64,000 bases of DNA, from positions 45,199 to 109,198 of the forward strand of contig JAFDWN010000049.1 of assembly GCA_018268465.1 (NCBI GenBank). The letters run 5' to 3'. This DNA is from Actinomycetota bacterium (GTDB lineage Bacteria > Actinomycetota > Actinomycetes > Mycobacteriales > Mycobacteriaceae). Position 1 is the first letter of the stretch. Each line of letters opens with the position of its first letter. The position numbers were made by a program, and so were the translations under genes. The notes beneath the pieces are model-generated. The model did not search any database, had not been told where the DNA came from, and saw nothing but the letters and a program-made list of their open reading frames with translations. This document shows positions 55,622-63,371 of this stretch, piece by piece.

Positions 55622-55667
55622 GTGATCCTGGCTGTCGCGGGTTCGAGTCCCGTCAGCCACCCCGAAC

Positions 55668-55700
55668 AAGTCAGGGGGCCCATTCCGGGCCCCCTGACTT
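55668..55700. terminator. Strong terminator beyond the right direct repeat
   Basis: AAGTCAGGGGGCCC (55668-55681) pairs with GGGCCCCCTGACTT (55687-55700), five-nt loop, then TTT on the plus strand. It was probably the original tRNA-His terminator and also ends the convergent L,D-transpeptidase gene. Confidence 0.85.
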
Positions 55701-55721
55701 TTTGGTTGGTGCGGACAGCGC

Positions 55722-56942
55722 TCAGATGCTGGCGTTGCCGGCTTTCCACTGCTCCCACGGGATGTTCCAATCGCCGAGCCCGTCGGTGCCCGGCAGCGTG
55801 GAGCCGACCGTGTTGACGACCTCGACGATGTCGCCGCGCTTGCTGTTGTCGTAGAACCAGCGGCCGTTGCTCGTGCTCACGTTGATGCAGCCGTGGCTGA
55901 CGTTGCTGTAGCCCTGGCTGCCGACCGACCACGGCGCGGCGTGCACGTAGATGCCGCTGTACGAGATCTGGGTGGCCCATTCGACCTCGGTGCGATAGCC
56001 GTTGGGCGAGTTGACGGGCACCCCGTAGGTCGACGAATCCATCACCATCTCCGAACGGCGATCCCCGACGATGTAGGTGCCGACGTTGGTCGGGGTGCTG
56101 TTCTTGCCCATCGACACCGGCATGGTCTTGATGACCTCGCCGTTGCGTTTGACGGTCAGCGTCTTGGTGTTGTCGTCGACGGTCGTGACGACGGCGTCGC
56201 CGATGGTGAAGTGGGTGGTGACGTTGTCCTGGCCGAACAGTCCGTCACCCAGGTCGACGCCGTAGGTGTTGATCTCGACCTCGACCTTGGTTCCGGGTTT
56301 CCAGTACTCGGCGGGCCGCCAGCGCACCTCGCGGTTGCTCAGCCAGTAGAACGCTCCCTCGACGGGCGGTTCGGTAGTGATCGTGATGGCCTTCTGGGCG
56401 GCCAGGCGGTTGGGGATGCTCTCGTCGAACCGGATCGCCACCGGCTGGCCGATGCCGACGACCTCACCCTCGCTGGGCACGACGTAGGGCATCGTCAGGT
56501 TGTCGGGCGAATGCGTCTGGAACGTCATCTGGCGGGTGGTCACGCCGCCTAGACCCAACGACTGGGCATTCAGCGTGTAGCGCTCGTTGTACCCGAGCGG
56601 ATCCGTCGTCGACCAGGTCAGGCCGTCCTTGCTCAGCTCGCCGGCTACCGGGGCGCCGTCCTCGTCGACCATCGTCACGGCGCCGAGCACGCCGTCCTCG
56701 GCACTGACCGTGACCGGTGCGGCAACGGCGACACCCACGGCGCCGTCGGTCACCGATGCGGTCAGCTTGGGCACCAACAGGTCGCCGAACGGCGTGCCCT
56801 TGTCGGCGATGACCGCCGGCTGAGGCGATGCGGAGTTAGCGGAGCACGCGCTCAGCGCGAGTACGGCAGCGGGAACCAGCGCCAGCGCGGCCCACCGGCT
56901 CTGGTTCCGACGCGGACGGGCCACCGAACGGACCTGCCACAT
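55722..56942 (-). CDS. L,D-transpeptidase lipoprotein (LdtB/LppS-like)
   Basis: A 406-residue cell-wall enzyme that makes 3-3 peptidoglycan cross-links. An N-terminal signal peptide ends in the lipobox LSAC (Cys33). Two Ig-like domains follow (about 50-250), then the YkuD catalytic domain with IYVHAAPWS and SHGCINVS, catalytic Cys352. Start: ATG 56942 is followed by [13 protein letters not shown], a normal signal n-region; longer readings add 43 residues before it. By order it corresponds to Rv2518c. Divergent from tRNA-Lys. Confidence 0.93.
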   Translation of the reverse strand: MWQVRSVARPRRNQSRWAALALVPAAVLALSACSANSASPQPAVIADKGTPFGDLLVPKLTASVTDGAVGVAVAAPVTVSAEDGVLGAVTMVDEDGAPVAGELSKDGLTWSTTDPLGYNERYTLNAQSLGLGGVTTRQMTFQTHSPDNLTMPYVVPSEGEVVGIGQPVAIRFDESIPNRLAAQKAITITTEPPVEGAFYWLSNREVRWRPAEYWKPGTKVEVEINTYGVDLGDGLFGQDNVTTHFTIGDAVVTTVDDNTKTLTVKRNGEVIKTMPVSMGKNSTPTNVGTYIVGDRRSEMVMDSSTYGVPVNSPNGYRTEVEWATQISYSGIYVHAAPWSVGSQGYSNVSHGCINVSTSNGRWFYDNSKRGDIVEVVNTVGSTLPGTDGLGDWNIPWEQWKAGNASI

Positions 56943-57105
56943 AACTTTGCTCCCACCCTCACGACATCTGCTGACCGACGAACGGTTTTCTTGGCAACAG
57001 TCTAAGGGCTTCTCCGACACCGGGCGCGCCACCGCAAACGCGCCCCGGAACCGGCGGCACACGGATTTCACTGTCGGCGGTGGGGCCTGTTATCGTCTCA
57101 CACGC

Positions 57106-57181
<76 letters not shown>

Positions 57182-57198
57182 CACATCGATAGCAGGCG

Positions 57199-57220
57199 AT
57201 CGGGTCGGAAACGGCCCGAT
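57199..57220 (+). terminator. Terminator after tRNA-Lys
   Basis: ATCGGGTCG (57199-57207) pairs with CGGCCCGAT (57212-57220), one U-G pair, GAAA tetraloop, followed by TTCGTCGTTT. Confidence 0.75.
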
Positions 57221-57547
57221 TTCGTCGTTTCCGGGGCAGTTGGGGTTGGCCGCACGCCCCGAGTCCCAGCCAACAACGGCGGGTTTCGGCAACATCTCCG
57301 CCGTTGCAGGTGACGTTTGCGACAATTTTTCGCCGGATGCGCCACCGATTTCGTTGTTGTGTGCTGTGGGCCCGTGCGGCGCGGACGTGGCCGTTTCGCC
57401 CGTCGACCCCTTTTCGGGTTGCGAGCAGCGATCAGCACTTCGGTTCAAGCTGCATAGATGCGCGCAGCCATGTTAGAGTCGAGTTAGCTGTACATCCCCG
57501 GCGGCAGGCCGGGACCGGCGTCTGAGATAAGGAACGAGGCGTAGCTG
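57221..57547. other. Non-coding gap with no recognised gene
   Basis: About 330 bases between the tRNA-Lys terminator and the small open frame at 57548. No frame with a ribosome site and normal codon use was found on either strand. It probably contains a promoter for what follows; nothing definite is seen. Confidence 0.4.
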
Positions 57548-57718
57548 ATGTTGACCGGAGGCGCATCACGCTCGACGGGTTCATCCGGCACCGATCGCCA
57601 CGACGCCGTTACTGCGCAATCTCCGATCGCGGTCCGCAGCTGTAATCGACTCGGACGCAGCGCCAACCCGCCGCGATTGACGCTGACGGACTGGCTGCTG
57701 TTCGGGCGGCGGGGCTGA
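57548..57718 (+). CDS. Possible small protein, 56 residues
   Basis: An ATG frame preceded by AAGGAACGAGG about 12 bases upstream, coding a Ser/Arg-rich N-terminus and an ending LTLTDWLLFGRRG. It converges with the DUF3618 gene seven bases away. Codon bias is typical, but the protein resembles nothing I know, and the ribosome-site spacing is loose. It may be a non-coding leader instead. Confidence 0.3.
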   Translation: MLTGGASRSTGSSGTDRHDAVTAQSPIAVRSCNRLGRSANPPRLTLTDWLLFGRRG

Positions 57719-57724
57719 CCCGAG

Positions 57725-57949
57725 TCAGCGCCGCCTGATCCGGCGGACCGTCACGACGATGACGAGCAGGCCGACTCCCGCCAGCGACACCGCCACCACC
57801 GGCTGTTGAACGAACCGCACGACCGCAGCCCTGGCGTCGTCGGCGATTCGTTGAGGGTTGGCCCGCTCGGCGAGGGAATCGACCGTCGACGCCAACTGGT
57901 CGCGCGCCTGATCGATGTCCCGCTTGATGGTCTCGGGGTCCCTGTCCGC
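57725..57949 (-). CDS. DUF3618 small membrane protein
   Basis: A 74-residue protein: acidic/basic amphipathic N-terminal half (ADRDPETIKRDIDQARDQLA, ERANPQRIADDAR) and a single C-terminal transmembrane helix (VVAVSLAGVGLLVIVVTV) followed by RRIRRR, so it is probably tail-anchored facing the cytosol. GTG 57949 has GGAGGGC upstream and gives the family length (Rv2520c is 75). Function unknown. Confidence 0.87.
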   Translation of the reverse strand, partial: ADRDPETIKRDIDQARDQLASTVDSLAERANPQRIADDARAAVVRFVQQPVVAVSLAGVGLLVIVVTVRRIRRR

Positions 57950-58080
57950 CACTGCGCCCTCCACGGCCGTCCACGTCGCTCGCGTCACCCCACGCTGTGC
58001 GGGGCGGCCGCCTTGCCGAACTACCCTAGTTCAGCCGGGTTCCATCGGAGGGCCCCGGTCGACGAGAAGGGAAGACAACG

Positions 58081-58563
58081 GTGGCACAGACCCCACGCCT
58101 GGAGGTCGGCGACAACGCCCCCGCGTTCAGCCTGCCCGATGCCGACGGCAATACGGTGACGCTGTCGGATTACCGGGGCCGCAAGGTCATCGTGTACTTC
58201 TACCCCGCCGCCTCCACCCCGGGCTGCACGAAACAGGCGTGCGACTTCCGCGACAACCTCAGCGCACTCAACGACGCGGGGCTCGCCGTCATCGGCATCT
58301 CGCCCGACAAACCCGCCAAACTCGCCAAATTCCGCGACGATCAGGGCCTGACGTTTCCGTTGCTGTCCGACTCGGACAAATCGGTGCTCACCGCGTGGGG
58401 CGCCTTCGGCGAGAAGACGATGTACGGCAAGACGGTGCAGGGCGTGATCCGCTCGACGTTCGTGGTCGATGAGGAGGGCAAGATCGCCGAGGCACAGTAC
58501 AACGTCAAGGCTGCACACACGACAACAAAGATCCAGAAGTTGCTGACGGCTTTCGGGCCTTAG
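58081..58563 (+). CDS. bcp: Thiol peroxidase Bcp (PrxQ-type peroxiredoxin)
   Basis: A 160-residue peroxiredoxin that reduces hydroperoxides with thioredoxin. The peroxidatic Cys49 in STPGCTKQAC and the resolving Cys54 five residues later define the Bcp/PrxQ class. GTG start. Corresponds to Rv2521; it is the last recognisable chromosomal gene before the phage-like island. Confidence 0.94.
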   Translation: MAQTPRLEVGDNAPAFSLPDADGNTVTLSDYRGRKVIVYFYPAASTPGCTKQACDFRDNLSALNDAGLAVIGISPDKPAKLAKFRDDQGLTFPLLSDSDKSVLTAWGAFGEKTMYGKTVQGVIRSTFVVDEEGKIAEAQYNVKAAHTTTKIQKLLTAFGP

Positions 58564-58590
58564 CGACCTCCCCCCGGATAGGAGAGATAC

Positions 58591-58827
58591 GTGAACGTAG
58601 GTTCGCTGCCCTTTGAAGTTGCCCGTCCCTGCTGGCTCATCGCAACCGGAGGCCCCGAGCGCGTAGAGGTGTCTCGGAGTCCGCTCGTAGGCGACACGGA
58701 CAAGTGGTATCAGCCGGTTCGCCGGTACATCGCGGATCACGGTCTCGTGCTGGCGTCCCGCGAGACGTTCGATGATGCGGATTGGATGTTCGGCGCAGTC
58801 GAGATGTCCGTATACGTGGCGGCGTAA
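58591..58827 (+). CDS. Small protein of unknown function at the island edge
   Basis: A 78-residue protein from a GTG with GGAGAG six bases upstream, beginning MNVGSLPFEVARPCW and ending EMSVYVAA. It looks like a compact alpha/beta domain without metal or membrane motifs. It lies 27 bases after bcp but reads like phage accessory sequence and is followed by its own terminator. I do not recognise it. Confidence 0.55.
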   Translation: MNVGSLPFEVARPCWLIATGGPERVEVSRSPLVGDTDKWYQPVRRYIADHGLVLASRETFDDADWMFGAVEMSVYVAA

Positions 58828-58851
58828 CCCGCGCGCCTACTCCCCCGGCAG

Positions 58852-58883
58852 AACCCCCGCTGAGTTGATCAGCGGGGGTTTTG
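58852..58883 (+). terminator. Intrinsic terminator after the first island gene
   Basis: AACCCCCGCTGA (58852-58863) pairs with TCAGCGGGGGTT (58869-58880), five-nt loop, followed by TTTG. Confidence 0.88.
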
Positions 58884-58903
58884 TCGTGCCAGGGGGTTGC
58901 TAG

Positions 58904-58993
58904 TCAGTCCTGTTGCAGGTTGTCTAGGTAGTCCTCGGGAAAGGTAGGTGTGTGCCACTTTTGCGGGGGCGCAACCGGTGTGTTCAGCAACAC
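58904..58993 (-). CDS. Possible 29-residue peptide
   Basis: A short minus-strand frame from GTG 58993 ends in PPQKWHTPTFPEDYLDNLQQD, a sequence that looks protein-like. There is no ribosome site at a normal distance (GGAGG lies about 18 bases upstream). It could be the remnant of a larger gene or a tiny phage peptide. Confidence 0.25.
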   Translation of the reverse strand: MLLNTPVAPPQKWHTPTFPEDYLDNLQQD

Positions 58994-59040
58994 TAGTGTC
59001 GCGGCGTCGGGACCTCCGCGTGTGTATGCGCTGACGTTAG

Positions 59041-59444
59041 GTGAGGTACGTCACACAGCAGACAATTCCGGTAAAAGATACATCTACTACTAAGTGGGAG
59101 AGGGATTAATGCTTTACGGCCTTTTCTTCGAATTGAAGAAGAGCACTCAGCGTCTGTACGCAACGCAGAGGCACGAACGAGCACTACCGGGCACGTCCGT
59201 ACCCCCTAAACGCTCTACGGTCTTCTCAGCCCGTGTTGCATGTAAAGGTGAAGTACGTCACACTAGTGGGGTTTTCTTGCCAATACTAATCTACTACTGG
59301 TGGGAGAGGGAGACGTAAATCGCTCCCCCGATTCTTTTGCAGGCTTGAGAGCGCACCGGTTGCTGCAACTCGCCGCGAGAGAGTGAAGTGCGTCACACGT
59401 CACGTAGTTTCCCGACAATTCGCATCTACTACTGAGGGGGAGGG
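59041..59444 (+). repeat. Three copies of a ~63-nt element with a palindrome at one end
   Basis: Copies at 59041-59104, 59248-59310 and 59383-59444. Each starts with a 14-bp near-palindrome (GTGAGGTACGTCAC, GTGAAGTACGTCAC, GTGAAGTGCGTCAC), then a variable stretch of about 25 nt, then ATCTACTACT and a purine-rich end (GTGGGAGAGGG type). They occupy an otherwise gene-poor leader. They look like repeated control units: an operator followed by a promoter or ribosome-site-like end. Confidence 0.8.
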
Positions 59445-59833
59445 CACTCCTCCCAATCTGAGACTTTGCGTGTTTGAGCGCCGCATACGTTGAATGCGCC
59501 TCACACGCAAGCGGGTGGCTACTCTCCTGCCGCCCGGTACGGTCGGTTGTTTGCTCCTCCCGACCGTAAGACTTCCGTTGGCAGTCAGCAACCAGCGGTG
59601 AGCCGTCCGATAGAGATACCGGATGGATAAGGGATGCCTTGGCCGGTGTCCCGACCTTTTGGTTATTTGAGTCCCCTCGGTTCGGAGCCCATGAGGCCCG
59701 GCTGGGGGGTCTCTTTTTCAACCTGAATCGGATCAACTACAGCCCAACCAAGAAAAACGAAATCTCGTCTGTGGCGAGATGCCATCTCAAGATGAGGAGT
59801 CGTCTGTGGCGATTCCAGAAGGTAGACAACCAA
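59445..59833. other. Gene-poor leader of the island
   Basis: About 390 bases between the last repeat and the first zinc-motif gene. No gene is supported on either strand; the longest minus-strand frame runs through two of the repeats. A GTCGTCTGTGGCGA-like sequence appears twice near 59766 and 59808. Composition is AT-richer than the chromosome. Confidence 0.4.
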
Positions 59834-59992
59834 ATGCACGGGAATTCCTGCACACGACACGACCGGCGGCACGTGCGGCCCGATGGCCGCTGCGGAGAAT
59901 GCCGCCGAGCCTCCGCACGCCGTTACGCGGCCAAGTGCCGAGCGGAACTACGGCAATACCGCGAGATACAGCGGCTAATAGGTGCCGCGTGA
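59834..59992 (+). CDS. Small Cys/His-motif phage protein
   Basis: A 52-residue basic protein with CTRHDRRHVRPDGRCGECRR near the N-terminus (a Cys...His...CxxC arrangement, perhaps a zinc finger) and an Arg/Ala-rich helix after it. GAAGG lies about ten bases before the ATG. Its stop overlaps the GTG of the DinD-like gene. Similar short zinc-motif proteins are common in actinobacteriophage early regions; function unknown. Confidence 0.65.
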   Translation: MHGNSCTRHDRRHVRPDGRCGECRRASARRYAAKCRAELRQYREIQRLIGAA

Positions 59993-60261
59993 ACGTCATC
60001 AAGGGGATCGATGACGGCGGACAGGAGTTCTGGTCTGCGCGGGACCTGATGAAGGCCGTCGAGTACGACAACTGGCAGAACTTTGAGAAGGCCATCATCC
60101 GAGCAAGGACATCAGCGGACAACATCGGTGCAGGTCACGGCGCGTTTACTGACGTCAGTGAGCGCGTACCGGCTGGGATTGGGTACACCACCAGAAATGA
60201 CGTCCTCCTGACGCGCTTCGGTGCTTACCTCGTCGTGATGAACGGCGACCCGCGCTCGTAG
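59989..60261 (+). CDS. Truncated DinD-like/antirepressor N-terminal domain
   Basis: A 90-residue protein matching the first half of DinD-type proteins: GQEFWSARDLMKAVEYDNWQ, FEKAIIRARTS and RNDVLLTRFGAYLVVMNGDP. In full-length proteins this last block continues with a K-P-E/V-I-A-A-A-Q type sequence; here a stop follows at once (NGDPRS). The stop falls in the loop of a hairpin (60249-60256 with 60266-60273). It may be a shortened functional regulator of lysogeny or a broken gene. Confidence 0.7.
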   Translation: MNVIKGIDDGGQEFWSARDLMKAVEYDNWQNFEKAIIRARTSADNIGAGHGAFTDVSERVPAGIGYTTRNDVLLTRFGAYLVVMNGDPRS

Positions 60262-60368
60262 CGTAAGCGCGGGCCAGAGCAAAACAGACTTTCCCCTAGG
60301 CAATCCGCTTGGGGGACAACAGAAGCGCGGATAGATGCCGCGTCCATTACCCAAAGGGAGGAACACCC

Positions 60369-60635
60369 ATGATCGACCAGACCGCACAGCTCCACGAGCT
60401 GCCTGACTACTGGCAGGCTCAGATACGAAAACTCCGGTCGGAGAATTACGAATTGCGTTCGCGGCTGAAAGGCAACGGCATCAGCGCCTCTGCCGATCTG
60501 GACGAGCTACCCAATTACTGGCGAAAGACGATTGTCGACCTCCGCAAGGAGAACGGAAAATACCGCACCGACCGCCGAGAACTACAGACCGAGGTCGAAG
60601 CTCTCCGCACTGAGCTTGGTGCTCAGGACAAGTGA
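60369..60635 (+). CDS. Coiled-coil protein with an internal repeat
   Basis: An 88-residue protein from an ATG with AGGGAGGAA upstream. Two similar blocks, LHELPDYWQAQIRKLRSENY (about 8-27) and LDELPNYWRKTIVDLRKENG (about 43-62), each lead into a charged coiled coil. The protein therefore looks like a duplicated helical hairpin module. It overlaps the helicase gene start (GTGA), so it may be a partner of the replication protein. I do not recognise the family. Confidence 0.7.
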   Translation: MIDQTAQLHELPDYWQAQIRKLRSENYELRSRLKGNGISASADLDELPNYWRKTIVDLRKENGKYRTDRRELQTEVEALRTELGAQDK

Positions 60636-61945
60636 CTGCCCAACTGGACTACTGCGAGCACTGCGACCGGATGCCGTGCGAGTGCGACTCAATGGAAGTC
60701 AATCCGCGGTTCCTGCAAGGCAACGTCGACCACGAATCGCTGAACGGGTTCAACACGCCGTACTGGGCCGATGCCGTCCTGGCCGATGGCCCGATCCGAG
60801 TGGACCCGGTGTCTGACGCCTTCTGGTCGTATGACGGCGGTGTGTGGCGCGAAGACCGCAAGGTGGTATCGCGTCGACTTCCCGTGAAGATGGGGCGCAC
60901 GTTCCGAAACGGGAACATCGCACACGTCAGCGCCTACCTATACGCGCGACTGCTCCGAGATGGCAAGACCATCCGGCCCGACGAGCCCGAGACCAGATTC
61001 GTGTCCGTGCCGTCAGGTCTGTTCGACGTATCCGCCGGCGAGATAGTCCCGCACGATCCCGACGTGTTGACCACCTACCAACTTCAAGTAGATCCCGAGT
61101 TCGACAGTCCGACAACGGAATTTAACGACTTCGTGAACAGCGTCGTCCACCACGACGACCGAGCGCGAGTGCTAGACATACTCGCTTATCTGCTGCTGCC
61201 AGGGAATCCCGAACAGCGAGCGGTCATGTTGTGCGGCGCAGGCCGCAACGGCAAGGGCGTGTTGCTCTCCGTAGTTGAGTCCATCATCGGCACCCAGAAC
61301 GCAGCGCACGTCTCGTTGCAAGAGATGTCTCGGCAGTTCGCCGCTGCGGAGATCTACGGTAAGCCTGTCAACATCGTCGGGGACATCGACGGTGATCACA
61401 TCGCCCACACTGGCAAGTTCAAGCAGATGACCGGCGACGACACCGTGAGAATGGACGTCAAGCACGCAACCGCCTTCGCCGCCAAGGTCTGGGCAGTTCC
61501 CGTGTTCTCCGCCAATCAAATCCCGACCTCGGCGGACACCTCACACGGCTACCTGCGCCGATGGGAAGTTGTTGAGTTCCCGAACACGTTCGACGGGTCC
61601 GACACCGGGCTACGGGACCGGCTCAGGGCGGAGCTGCCCGCCATCGCGGGGAGGCTGCTGCGCCGAGCGCATGAGCACCCTTACCGGATTTCGACATCGG
61701 AATCGGGCACCCGCGCACACGACATGTTCGCCCGCAGATCTGACCCGGTGCGAACCTGGCTGGACGAGACCGAGTTGACCGGATTCGCGGAGCGCAAAGA
61801 CGCATACGCCGACTATCGCGACTGGATCGAGGACGGCAACGGCAAGACCGCGTTGACCAAAGGCAACTTCTACACCCGCGTTACTGCGGTGATGGGAGAC
61901 CCGAAGACCGTCAAGGGCACCCGAGGGTGGCAGTTCGGAAACTGA
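60632..61945 (+). CDS. D5/P4-family SF3 helicase (satellite replication protein)
   Basis: A 437-residue replication protein. N-terminal Cys cluster CEHCDRMPCEC (8-18, likely zinc), a D5_N-like region (FWSYDGGVWR, LPGNPEQRAVML), then the SF3 core: Walker A GAGRNGKGVLL at 202-212, Walker B-like VNIVGDIDGD near 250, and sensor/finger region SANQIPTSADTSHGYLRRW. There is no recognisable primase (TOPRIM or AEP) domain, so priming may come from elsewhere. It is followed directly by iterons, the expected origin. Confidence 0.87.
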   Translation: MTAQLDYCEHCDRMPCECDSMEVNPRFLQGNVDHESLNGFNTPYWADAVLADGPIRVDPVSDAFWSYDGGVWREDRKVVSRRLPVKMGRTFRNGNIAHVSAYLYARLLRDGKTIRPDEPETRFVSVPSGLFDVSAGEIVPHDPDVLTTYQLQVDPEFDSPTTEFNDFVNSVVHHDDRARVLDILAYLLLPGNPEQRAVMLCGAGRNGKGVLLSVVESIIGTQNAAHVSLQEMSRQFAAAEIYGKPVNIVGDIDGDHIAHTGKFKQMTGDDTVRMDVKHATAFAAKVWAVPVFSANQIPTSADTSHGYLRRWEVVEFPNTFDGSDTGLRDRLRAELPAIAGRLLRRAHEHPYRISTSESGTRAHDMFARRSDPVRTWLDETELTGFAERKDAYADYRDWIEDGNGKTALTKGNFYTRVTAVMGDPKTVKGTRGWQFGN

Positions 61946-62062
61946 GTTTTGCACCCTGCAGGGGCAGTTTTGCACCCTGATTGGTGAGTTTTGCACCCCC
62001 ATTTGCACCCCGTTTCTAGGTATACACGCAGGTCGCGGATAGCCAGGGTGCAAAAGGTGCAA
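61945..62062. other. Iteron array: probable replication origin of the island
   Basis: AGTTTTGCACCC occurs at 61945-61956, 61966-61977 and 61987-61998, spaced exactly 21 bp (two helical turns), with a shortened copy TTTGCACCC at 62002-62010. The complement GGGTGCAAAA follows at 62046-62055, and another half site at 62056. The first copy shares its first base with the stop codon of the helicase gene. Iterons next to an SF3 helicase gene are characteristic of satellite and plasmid origins. Confidence 0.8.
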
Positions 62063-62174
62063 TTCTCGCCAACTTGGCTAGGGGTATGGACGGTCTGCCG
62101 CCCCGAGCGAAGCGAGGGGTTAGAGGAGAACAACAAGATATTTCCCGAGCCGCGCAGCGGTGAGGGGTTACACC

Positions 62175-62202
62175 GGCCTCAGCCAACCGGCTGGGGCCTT
62201 TT
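62175..62202 (+). terminator. Intrinsic terminator after the origin region
   Basis: GGCCTCAGCC (62175-62184) pairs with GGCTGGGGCC (62189-62198), AACC loop, then TTTT. It separates replication from structural genes. Confidence 0.82.
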
Positions 62203-62246
62203 CCATGTCACGACCGGCAACCACCGGATCAAGAGGAGCAAAACAC

Positions 62247-62405
62247 ATGAGCGACCGTATTTCCGATGCCATCGAACGAGCTGCCACGGACGGCGCACCC
62301 CCGAAAACCTGGCTCGTCGGCCCTGACGCCGATGTGGATTTCGGCGCGGCGGGTCAGGGACATCCTTTCGATGGCCTGACGATCACCCACTGGACCCGCG
62401 ATTGA
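62247..62405 (+). CDS. Small acidic island protein, 52 residues
   Basis: ATG with AAGAGGAGC upstream; sequence begins MSDRISDAIERAATDGAPP and ends DGLTITHWTRD. It resembles the small proteins at the head of phage structural operons. Its stop overlaps the TTG start of the next gene. Function unknown. Confidence 0.6.
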   Translation: MSDRISDAIERAATDGAPPKTWLVGPDADVDFGAAGQGHPFDGLTITHWTRD

Positions 62406-62692
62406 GCGACAAAGTCTGCAAGGATTGCCGCTCACGGCAGCCGGTCACCGAGTTCCCCACCGACAAGTGGGGCCGGCCCGACACGCGCCAGTGCCTGCAA
62501 TGCGTGGATGAGCACACACCCCTACTGATGACCCGCGCCGAGGCTGCTAGGCACCTCGGCATCACACAGAACGAGTTCGACCGTCTGAGCCTGCCGGTGG
62601 TGGGCACATACAGCCCGCCGAACGGCGTTTCGGTTGCACTGTTCGCACGAACCAATTTCCCCACACAGAAAGCGCAGGTAGAGGCTGCATGA
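62402..62692 (+). CDS. Zinc-finger protein with excisionase-like helix
   Basis: A 96-residue protein: CKDCRSRQPVTEFPTDKW then CLQC gives a CxxC...CxxC zinc ribbon (residues 6-34), followed by MTRAEAARHLGITQNEFDRL, like the helix-turn-helix of MerR/Xis-type DNA binders. It starts at TTG 62402, overlapping the previous stop, and ends in an ATGA overlap with the scaffold-like gene. It may be a DNA-binding regulator or a packaging accessory. Confidence 0.65.
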   Translation: MSDKVCKDCRSRQPVTEFPTDKWGRPDTRQCLQCVDEHTPLLMTRAEAARHLGITQNEFDRLSLPVVGTYSPPNGVSVALFARTNFPTQKAQVEAA

Positions 62693-63138
62693 GTTCCGAA
62701 ACCACCCCGGCAGGATCGACAGTGACCGGCACCGCGATAGACGTGCCCGCCGACGAGCCGCAGAACGGCTCTGAGCCTGCCCCGAAGGGCAACCGCGAAG
62801 CTCGGTACCGAGTGGAACGGAACGAGGCACGCGACCAGCTCTCTGCGGCGAACGCTCGCATCGAACGGATGCAGCGGGCCGAGGTTCAACGGCTCGCCTC
62901 AGATGGTCTGAGCCATCCGGAAGACCTGTTCAGCCTCAGCGGCAACGACGTAGCCGACTACCTGACCGAGACCGGGGACATAGACGCCGCGAAGGTGGCC
63001 GCCGATGTCGCTGAGATCCTGGCCGAGCGGCCGGGTCTGCGGAAGAACGCCCCGGCGTTCGATCCGTCGCAGGGTCGTGGCGGTAAAACACCCCCTCCGC
63101 AGCGTGAACCGTCGTGGTCGGACCTTCTTAAGAGCTAG
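62689..63138 (+). CDS. Scaffold-like protein
   Basis: A 149-residue, highly charged protein with a coiled-coil middle (YRVERNEARDQLSAANARIE, about residues 39-65) and a C-terminal PPPQREPSWSDLLKS tail, directly before the capsid gene. Size, charge and position are those of phage head scaffolding proteins. Sequence alone does not prove it; the role is inferred from position. Confidence 0.65.
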   Translation: MSSETTPAGSTVTGTAIDVPADEPQNGSEPAPKGNREARYRVERNEARDQLSAANARIERMQRAEVQRLASDGLSHPEDLFSLSGNDVADYLTETGDIDAAKVAADVAEILAERPGLRKNAPAFDPSQGRGGKTPPPQREPSWSDLLKS

Positions 63139-63296
63139 GCGCAAGCCTTGAGCCAGACGGTCGTCTGTGTCGACTGACTGGCTCACCAACGCCTCAGCGA
63201 GGCACACAAGATCCGAGCCCGTGGCTCGGGTCACGCTAGGCCCTCTCGGGTCTGCTTCGGCGGGCTACTTCACCGCCCGCTCACCTATCCACTCAG

Positions 63297-63324
63297 GGCC
63301 CCTGACGCCGCGTCAGGGGCCTTT
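63297..63324 (+). terminator. Terminator-like hairpin before the capsid gene
   Basis: GGCCCCTGAC (63297-63306) pairs with GTCAGGGGCC (63312-63321), five-nt loop, followed by TTTCTC. It lies 48 bases before the capsid ATG, within a 233-base gap that otherwise contains no gene, so capsid expression may need read-through or its own promoter. Confidence 0.75.
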
Positions 63325-63371
63325 CTCATCGCTAGGCACGGTCCTAGCCCAGTCCATAGGAGGACAAACAC

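Larger units (their letters stand above)
53526..55664 (+). mobile_element. 2.1-kb integrated islet in tRNA-His, bounded by 43-bp direct repeats
   Basis: The 43 bases 53526-53568 (tRNA-His anticodon to just beyond the 3' end) recur at 55622-55664, the latter without the 5' half of a tRNA. This is the footprint of site-specific integration into a tRNA. The interior is visibly less GC-rich, above all in the first gene, than the chromosome. No integrase is inside, so mobility must depend on another element or was lost. It carries one coupled gene pair and about 720 bases with no clear gene. Confidence 0.88.

Noticed and set aside
55622-55664. Second tRNA-His gene
   Set aside because: Only the 3' half from the anticodon is present; the acceptor, D-arm and 5' anticodon stem are missing. 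It is the right attachment copy.
59109-59318. 70-residue rightward reading frame starting after repeat 1
   Set aside because: It reads straight through repeat 2, so its sequence is set by the repeated control element; no codon bias and no family resemblance.
59263-59736. 157-residue leftward reading frame
   Set aside because: It spans repeats 2 and 3 on the opposite strand, has no ribosome site, and its composition looks random.
59779-60261. A 160-residue DinD-like protein with an N-terminal extension
   Set aside because: The extra 70 residues overlap a better-supported zinc-motif frame, while GTG 59989 gives a family-like start with a GTGA overlap.
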